Source: Vandiemenella viatica (Eukaryota; Arthropoda; Insecta; Orthoptera; Morabidae). Taken from it: 64,000 nucleotides of DNA. The notes beneath the pieces are model-generated. The model was not told where the DNA came from and did not search any database. It was given only the letters and a program-made list of their open reading frames with translations. The stretch covers positions 222,454,739 to 222,518,738 of the forward strand of contig CM061919.1 in the NCBI GenBank assembly GCA_031002005.1, given 5' to 3'. The stretch's first letter is position 1; each line of letters starts with the position of its first letter. A program made the translations under genes and the position numbers. This document shows positions 57,361-64,000 of the stretch, piece after piece.

Positions 57361-58615
57361 GTTAGTAAAATGTCTTTTACTGGTTATAGAAAATTAATTA
57401 CGTGTATTTACTAGCTTTTAACTATTCTTAGCGCTTTTAAAATGGTTTAACTTTATTGGAATTACTGTTGAAAGGCTTGATAATTTCGTCTATTTACCGG
57501 CTTCCTGTTTTTACAGATATCTCATATTTTCCGGATTAAAACTACTTGGAACCTATTAAACCTTTTTATCTACTTTTTAAGTCTTGAAATTACTTAAAAG
57601 GCCTGACATTGTTTATGTAAACTGTTTATGAAAATGAGTGATCAAATTTCTTCAAAACTACTTCTTGTTATTATTAAATGGTTAAAAACTATCAGAACTT
57701 GTCAGTTATCCTTCTAAATTGTCTCAGGCATTATTCTATTTACTTTTAGAGCTTTTAAATGGTCAAATTCCATCACAATGTGTTATCTTCATACTGCTTC
57801 AGTCTACTATCCAGTCATCATATTTATTTCTTTAAAATCTCTGCTGAACTATATTTTACTGTGAAGTTATGGTTATTGTAGGCCTAGGCCTGGCTTTTAT
57901 TAGCTTTTTACAACCTTTACTGTATAAAAATCTCCTCAGAAATATCAAAATCTGGTATATGGCAAAATTTAGGGTTAGATTTGCTTTATATTGAAATTAT
58001 TTATCTCTCTCTGGAATAATGCTTAGTAATTATGACACACAGTTTGTTTAGATACTATATTTACCGTTATTTAACCTTTACTTCTTTTAAATCTGTTCAG
58101 AATATCTCCCTAACCGATATTAGGATCAGATAGTGAAAGTTTACTTTTATATGGAATAACCTATTTCCTACTAAAATATCATTGATTTATGGCAACATAT
58201 GGTTTATTTACGTTGGCTATGTGTTGTTTATTCACTTTACTGTACTTGAAGTGTTGTTAACTCGATTTTAACTGTGGTACCGTGTACTGATATTAACCTC
58301 AAACTTGGCCGGATTTTAACGGAACCTCGAAAATATAGCGAAGGATACCTTACAGCAGGATTGGAAGAATAGGATGTGCGATATGAGTTAACCAAATTGG
58401 GAATCACAACTGCATTTCCTATAGGAGAACTCTGGGTATGGTGGTGGAATGAGGTTTGACTTTTTTCAGTGTCGAGGTGGTACTGCTAACGAGTGGCAAT
58501 AAGTAGAACTAGACAAACTTATTGCTGATCAACTATGACAGCAAGATAAGTCCAATTTTCTTGAGTGTTAGTGTGTATTGTTTTCACTGTGTGATTTTCT
58601 TCTCATGTATTGTAG

Positions 58616-58729
58616 TTTCTGAAAAAAGCAGAAAGACTAAAGGACAAATTGGAAGAGGGGGAAATTGCTGCCTTAACAGATTTTCTATATAAAAAGATAG
58701 TTCGAGCTGCTATTAACGAAAATGACTAA
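58616..58729 (+). CDS. Candidate small nested gene, terminal exon
   Basis: Follows a strong acceptor (TTTTCTTCTCATGTATTGTAG) and reads FLKKAERLKDKLEEGEIAAL, then TDFLYKKIVRAAINEND and TAA at 58727-58729. Charged heptad-like spacing over the first 15 residues suggests a short helix or coiled coil. It joins the previous exon in phase 0 to give 64 residues (start 57280) or 94 residues (start 57052). AATAAA at 59020-59025, about 290 bases downstream, could end the transcript. No homologue is recognised. Confidence 0.4.
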   Translation, partial: FLKKAERLKDKLEEGEIAALTDFLYKKIVRAAINEND

Positions 58730-59269
58730 AAGAAGAAGTAGCAAGGATAAAATCTTTTAAGAAAGAGAATAAAATTAACAATGGAAAAAAAGGAAAGTGC
58801 CTGAAGAAAAATGTAAATCAAGAAGGAGCTGAATAGACAACTCAAAACTAATGATAATTATTCTCTAGATTGTTCTAACTGTGAATGTTTATATTACAGT
58901 GAATTTTACTCAAGGTTGAAGGTAGGGTCGCTTGTTCCATGCGCACAAAATGGGTGTACAATTTCTGTTCAACAATAGATGGCGAAGATGAATTGTGAAA
59001 AGGCTTCAGAAAAGGACACAATAAATGAAAATTGTAGTTATAGTCACTTAAAATTAAATATAGAACAAACTTATTTAACTAGTTTTAAATGTTTTTACAA
59101 TTACTTGTTGTTATAACCCCATTCTACCCTAATTTTTTAAAAAATATATTGTTCTTTCGTTTTCTCACAGTATTATTTTATTTTCGCGAGTACTGCATTA
59201 TAATGTGTTCATAGAAATATTTGCATCTTTTTATTTAACACTTTTGTATTTTTTTAAACATGATATTCC
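58730..59269. other. Possible 3' UTR of the candidate gene
   Basis: AT-rich with AATAAA at 59020-59025; no repeat recognised before the RTE-type LINE at about 59270. Confidence 0.4.
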
Positions 59270-59438
59270 ATTCTAAATGTTTCACAAAGATAGAAAGTAC
59301 ATTCAACCAACCTTTACGAAATCTAAACTGATTATTGGTGAATGTAATGCCAAAATCGGTATTTGGAAACGGCAACTTAGTGCTGGGGAATTAAGGATTC
59401 ATGAAAGAAAAGAGGGAGACTGGTACATTCTGCCAAAT

Positions 59439-59478
<40 letters not shown>

Positions 59479-60406
59479 ATTTTTAAAGGAACATCCTTCC
59501 AGAAAATGGACTTGGACAATTCCAAACTTCAACATTAAAAATGAGATAGATTTTGTTCTTTCAAATATTTATTGTATTGTTAGAGAGTTTAACACTGACA
59601 GCAACTACCAACTAGTAAGAGCAAGAATTGAAATAAATATAAGGGTGCAAATAAATAAACACATAAGGAAAAAGAACAGTATCATTAACATTAAAAACTT
59701 GGAGGGAAGTAAAGATGATTTCAAAATGATGCTCCAAAGTAAGCTCCATATAACCAAAGATTAGGTCCTGGCAGTAATGTTGATCATGAGTGCACAAGAA
59801 GTTGGTGGCTTCTGTTGTAAAAATAACCAGGAGCAAATTCAGCAATCTTACAATAGACTTGTAAACAAGAGGGAAGTGAAGAATCAGTCTGATTATGACA
59901 TGATAGAATATTCTGAGTTGTGTAAAACTGAGGAAAAAATGTGGGCTGATATACAGAAGTACAATGAAGATGTCTTAAAGTATAGTTTGGAGATAGAGAA
60001 ACAAAGATTAAAGAGTGAAGTGAAAACTCATAATTGGCAAGAAGCATATAATAGCAATGGATGGAAAGAATGGCAGAATTACTGATAAAAATGAAATTCT
60101 ATAATCCATCAAAAGTTTTTATAGCAACCTGTATGACAGTTTAAAGTAAACACTGATATCCTCAAACCTCTGTAACATATCCACTGTGCCAGATAAACTT
60201 CCATCTGAAGTCAGGTTTGTTATCAATTGCATGGAGAAGGGGACAGTCACTGACAGTGATGGTCTCTGGTGATATTCTGAAGCTAGTTTGTGAGGAAACT
60301 AGCAATCACTTGGATAAATTTTTCTTCCTCCCAACACAATGCAGTTATTCCTTTATCATGGAATAAAGCTAAAATCATTCAGCTAGACAAGAAAGGAAGT
60401 ATTTAC
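59270..60406 (+). pseudogene. RTE-type LINE endonuclease and linker remnant
   Basis: Frames in order: KSKLIIGECNAKIGIW (GDFNAKVG-like), LRIHERKEGDW, an A-run (about 59442-59475), then NFNIKNEIDFVLSNIYCIVR, YQLVRARIEINIRVQINKHI, and from 59777 a frame ending NSNGWKEWQNY, followed by NEILQSIKSFYSNLYDS and a later RT-like KAKIIQLDKKGS. This matches the 'craniofacial development protein 2'-like RTE ORF2 order. It is interrupted by the mariner copy at 60407. Confidence 0.75.
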
Positions 60407-61300
60407 TAGGTAGGTCCAATAAGTACTTAGCCTCTTCCTGATGGCGTCACTGTTGCCAAAGAAATTTATTATCATGTAGTACATTATCTTAGATGGCTAT
60501 TGTTAAAATTTCAGCCAAATCAGACTGGTAGTTTTGTTTTGGTCGCGTATGAAAGTGGGTGTGTCTGCGGATTTTAGAAAAATGGAAAAAGAGCAATATC
60601 GGTCAGTGATTCGATTCTTGTTTTTGGAAGGAAAATCGTGCAACGAAATCAGAGAGTGCTTGGATGCTGCGTACAGTAACCCTTCTCCTTCGGTGGCAAG
60701 TGTCAAAAATTGGTTTAACAAGTTTCAGCATGGTCACACATTGGTTTTTGATGAGCCATGCCCAGGTGCCCCGAAAACGGCTACCATGGAGGATAATGTG
60801 ACCAAAATTCACGATCTTGTATTGGCAGACCACCAATTGAAGGTGCGCGAGATTGCTAGGACAGTAGGCATCTCAAAAGACTGTGTGGGTCATATCTTGC
60901 GTGAAATTTTGGGCATGAGAAAGCTGTCGGCATGACGGGTGCTGCATTTGCTCACTCCAGACAACAAGCGCAACCATGAGACCACTTCACAGCAGTGTTT
61001 GACGCTGTTTAAGTGCAATCCGAAGGAGTTTCTGTGTTGTTATGTGACTGTTGCAAAACATGGATCCACTGATACACATCAGAGACCAAGGACCACACGA
61101 AACAGTGGACTTTACCCAGCGAAAGTGCTCCAAAAAAGGCTGGAAAGCTGATGGCCACTGTTTTCTGGGATTCAAAAGATGTGATCTATACTGACTACCT
61201 GGAGAAGGGCAAAACGATCACACGCCTTTACTATGCCGAATTATTGGGCCGATTCGATGCTGAATTGAGAAAAAAACGGCCCCATTTGCGATGAAAAACG
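60407..61300 (+). pseudogene. mariner transposase, 5' two thirds
   Basis: Left end TAGGTAGGTCCAATAAGTAC (60407-60426). The coding starts near ATG 60549 or 60582: KMEKEQYRSVIRFLFLEGKS, then ASVKNWFNKFQHGHTLVFDE, VREIARTVGISKDCVGHILR (helix-turn-helix), LHLLTPDNKRNHETTSQQCL in a shifted frame, then KTWIH-Y (first Asp region degraded) and MATVFWDSKDVIYTDYLEKG (second Asp) with FDAELRKKRPHLR and stop. It resembles SETMAR-type mariners. The third catalytic region and right end are missing. Confidence 0.88.
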
Positions 61301-61309
61301 TGCTCTTCC

Positions 61310-61565
61310 TCCACTATTAGATTAGTCACAGGGGCCACTGACATCTGGAGAACACAGCCTTCTTGAAGAAAGATAGACAAAAACGGTGTTAGTGTAGAGC
61401 CCGTGAGAGGCTAGGAGGAAGACCACCAGACCAAAGGATCAAGGACATACACAGGGTTGTTGGAGTTAACTGGCAGAGGATTATCCAAGATCATTCGACC
61501 TTGGAAAAGACTGGTCAAGCTGTACCTGAACTGATAGGTCTAAGAGGCCACATCACTTAATAATT
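61310..61565 (+). repeat. Probable LINE C-terminal tail
   Basis: Reads REARERLGGRPPDQRIKDIH, then RVVGVNWQRIIQDHSTLEKT, then GQAVPELIGLRGHIT and stop. R-GRP--R---DI---...W-----DR--W is the familiar ending of RTE/Jockey-like ORF2. Old and partial. Confidence 0.45.
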
Positions 61566-62469
61566 GAACTGGCTGATAATATAATCTCATAGATTAATAA
61601 AACTATCTACTTAAAACTGTAATTACAACACCTGGTGTGCATATGATGGAGTTTCAACAGATGTTGACTATAATTATTCATTAATAAACTAGCATGACAA
61701 AACCTATTGTGATGTCTCCTGACCGCATGTCTTCGAGAAGAGGGGACTTATCAACATTGTATTGTTGGGAGTGGAATGAGACAGTTATATGAGAGACTGA
61801 TGACCCCAACAAGTAACACTAACACTTGTTAGCATCATAAACAGACACATACCAGTCCAGCTTGTCATGTCATCTCACTAGCTGAAAATGTTGTCGAAAC
61901 AAATGTGTGTCTGTATGTGAAAACACATACATCCACTGCATTAAAAGGGCCTTGTGAGTCAACATGTCGTAATGGCAAAGTTTAAGACATTTGTAGTGTC
62001 AGCCTTTGACAGTAATTTTTGTTTACAATTTGAGAGTAAGTAATGCCTGCAGAGATATTTCTTTCATGATCTACGAACATGATCAAAGCTCAGCGATTTT
62101 TATTTTTTTTTTTACACCTGTTATTTACTGTACATGTCTCAAGCAAATAAATTTAGACTGTCCTCTTTTAATTTCTTTTGTGTTATAAATAAATGTCATT
62201 TTCTGCAAGCTTTAGATTTTCCTATCTGAATACATGTGTAAGTGTGTAATTTGGGTATCTCTTTTCTGGAACCCGAAAAAAAAATATTGTTGCCATTTAT
62301 TGGAGGTATCTATGAATGCCAAGCTGCTGAGCAGCCATATGAAATGCAGGTAACTTGAATTAAATTCTCTAATCCTAGATTTGTATTTCCCTCAATAAGG
62401 AATTAATTAACAAATAATTAAGAACACTACAAACTATTTGAAGGAATGACTTTTAATTGCATATTTGTT
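61566..62469. other. Unassigned intron sequence
   Basis: A segment at 61700-61930 ending GAAAATGTTGTCGAAACAAA looks repeat-like but has no second copy here. Confidence 0.4.
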
Positions 62470-62770
62470 ATTATTATTATTAATTTTAGTTGTGATGGAG
62501 CTCATGCTCTGGTGGCAGTTCCCTTAGTTGTCTAATTACCCCTTTTTATTTTATTTTACAATTGGAGTGATAAATTCCTTCCTCCCCCATTTACTTATCT
62601 GATTTACAAATTTTAAATTTCTTAAATAGTTTATCAAAAATGCTTATCATTTCTTTGGTAATTTGTTACAATCCCTGACACCCTTACCAACAAAAGAAAA
62701 TTTTCCCACTCCCTTATACATGAAATCGAGGGTCAGGTTACCTTTACCCTTTCATGCACTATTCCTAATT
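62470..62770 (-). repeat. LINE 3' end copy, inverted
   Basis: Complement matches 56135-56425: (ATT)n, AGCTCATGCTCTGGTGGCAG, TGTTACAATCCCTGACACCC, TTACCAACAAAAGAAAATTT and CATGAAATCGAGGGTCAGGT. Confidence 0.7.
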
Positions 62771-62944
62771 CTTTGACCAATATCCTTCCAAGCCCCATCA
62801 ACAACATATGCCCTGTACATTCCTAGCACTCTCTTCATCCTCCTTTATCAGTCAAATAAGCTTTCATGTTTTTCTGTTATTTACTTCATTGCTTTGTGTT
62901 TAAACATAGTTCCAGGATACAAAGTTGATTCACTGCTATTTCAG

Positions 62945-63185
62945 ATTTTGGAAAACTCTCTTCTATGCAATTTCTTCATCTTGATGGCAACCAGCTTTCA
63001 TATTTGCCACATTCTTTAGGATTACTGCAACACTTGAAGTTCCTTGATGTGTCCAATAATTGCCTAAAAGTGCTTCCGATTACATCATTGGCATCAGGTT
63101 GTGAGTTTGATGTTAGCGGTAATGCCGCTATCAAATATCTGCCTGCAGAAATGTTACCATTGTTACCAAGGATAAATTTTCAGGG
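62945..63185 (+). CDS. LRRC28: LRRC28-like protein, third coding exon
   Basis: Follows CTATTTCAG and ends TTTCAGG before GTAAGA; phase 1 in, phase 2 out. It reads DFGKLSSMQFLHLDGNQLSY, then LPHSLGLLQHLKFLDVSNNC, then LKVLPITSL, then CEFDVSGNAAIKYLPAEML and LPLLPRINFQG. These are two to three further LRRs and the start of the region after the repeats. The final exons of the gene lie beyond the window. The three exons give about 199 residues. Confidence 0.85.
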
Positions 63186-63844
63186 GTAAGATATTATATT
63201 GTTAACCTTAAACCATTTTTTAATTCTTATGAGAAGAAAGGAAACATTAATTCTAGGTTTATAAAATACCATAAATTTTAATTTAATGATGCAAATACCA
63301 GGCAGATGTATGTATTGCTGTAATTGAATAATAGCTCCTAAACTGTTAAAAAATTATAGAAAGAAGTAATTTAGCATGATTAGTGGATGATTTGACACAA
63401 AAATATAAAGGTACACAGAGCAATAATTGGTTTTAGTGTAAAACTGTCATAATTAGAAGAGCATTAAGTAATGCAGGAAATTTATAAAACAGCATTTTGT
63501 GGTACTGTGAACCAGGGAAATGTCTCGCTAACAACAAAAGTTACAGTGTACAAAATTACCTTGGATGACAGGTGCATCCACTGTGCATTCAAATGTTGTT
63601 TCTGATTACCACAATCCACAGAGATTAAAAACTGTTTGGAGGTTCACTAATGAGGACCTGAATACTGTGCTGTTGACTGCCTTATTGCCACATTTTTATA
63701 CTGTCCCAATTGCTGCATTTAGGTGATGGAAATTTACAAGCTAAATTTAGAGGGCAAGGATAGATAGACCAGCACATGAAATCCTGCATTGGTAATAATA
63801 ATGAATGTTGCTAATAAAAATGAACAGCAGATGTTATATGCAAG
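63186..63844. other. Unassigned intron of the LRR gene
   Basis: No repeat or exon recognised. Confidence 0.45.
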
Positions 63845-64000
63845 ATTATTATTATTAATTATTATTATTAATTTTTAATTGCGATGGAACTAACACTCTG
63901 GTGACAATGCCCCAGTCATCCATTCAACCCTTTTTTATGGATATATATTTTTTTAATTTTCTTTTATAATTGGAATGTTAAATTCCTCCCCAATTTACTA
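63845..64000 (-). repeat. LINE 3' end copy, inverted, cut by window edge
   Basis: Same arrangement as 62470-62770: (ATT)n, AATTGCGATGGAACTAACAC, TCTGGTGACAATGCCCCAG, then the AATTGGAATG..AAATTCCTCCC block. Confidence 0.65.

Larger units (their letters stand above)
41348..62944 (+). other. 21.6-kb transposon-filled intron of the LRR gene
   Basis: Bounded by GTATGA at 41348 and a T-rich acceptor ending CAG at 62942-62944. Flanking exons are in matching phase (phase 1) and give a continuous LRR. The intron holds the nested SINEs, Helitrons, LINEs and Tc1/IS630 elements listed below and one candidate small gene. Confidence 0.75.

Overview
This is a eukaryotic, AT-rich window with large introns that looks like arthropod, most likely insect, nuclear DNA. 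The grounds are spliced exons with GT..AG borders, no prokaryotic gene organisation, and a mixed load of Penelope-like, CR1/I/RTE-type LINE, Helitron, hAT, Tc1/IS630, mariner, Tigger, Harbinger-like and tRNA-SINE copies. Species cannot be fixed from sequence alone.

Two host genes on the + strand are supported by exon phase and family motifs. (1) The 3' portion of CLPTM1 (cleft lip and palate transmembrane protein 1) has four coding exons: 1858-2033, 8073-8319, 10974-11141 and 25504-25685 (stop). Its 5' exons lie upstream of the window. (2) An LRRC28-like leucine-rich-repeat gene has its first coding exon at 40895-41038, then 41134-41347, then a 21.6-kb intron, then 62945-63185; it continues past the right edge. 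Every visible junction joins in phase. Weaker host-like signals are a minus-strand exon (5367-5531), an SH3-tail-like exon (34620-34891) and a small 2-3 exon gene nested in the LRR intron (57052-58729).

Most of the rest is transposon debris. 1-8072: a Penelope-like insertion with 383-bp inverted arms and an 11-bp target duplication, a Helitron 3' end, a LINE RT fragment directly after a CLPTM1 exon, and a Pif1-type Helitron helicase relic. 8320-25503: Penelope terminal fragments, a complete but dead hAT with an 8-bp target duplication (15111-17106), a Helitron carrying a 165-bp tandem array (18901-20536), a tRNA-SINE, and a truncated I-type LINE between two direct repeats. 25686-40894: a Harbinger-like element with a MADF remnant, LINE and Penelope remnants, a hAT MITE holding a 1.4-kb Tc1-type palindrome, and a Tigger relic.

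41348-62944 (the LRR intron): nested SINEs, a second Helitron family with a perfect 76-bp palindrome, a second copy of the satellite-bearing Helitron, a 3.5-kb CR1-type LINE (minus strand) broken by a hairpin element, two adjacent Tc1/IS630 elements, a Penelope RT relic, an RTE-type LINE relic and a mariner relic.

No complete active transposon, tRNA gene, rRNA gene or CRISPR array was found. The strongest unusual observations are the Helitron family that carries a two-monomer higher-order satellite, the several foldback structures with clean target duplications, and the possible small nested gene.
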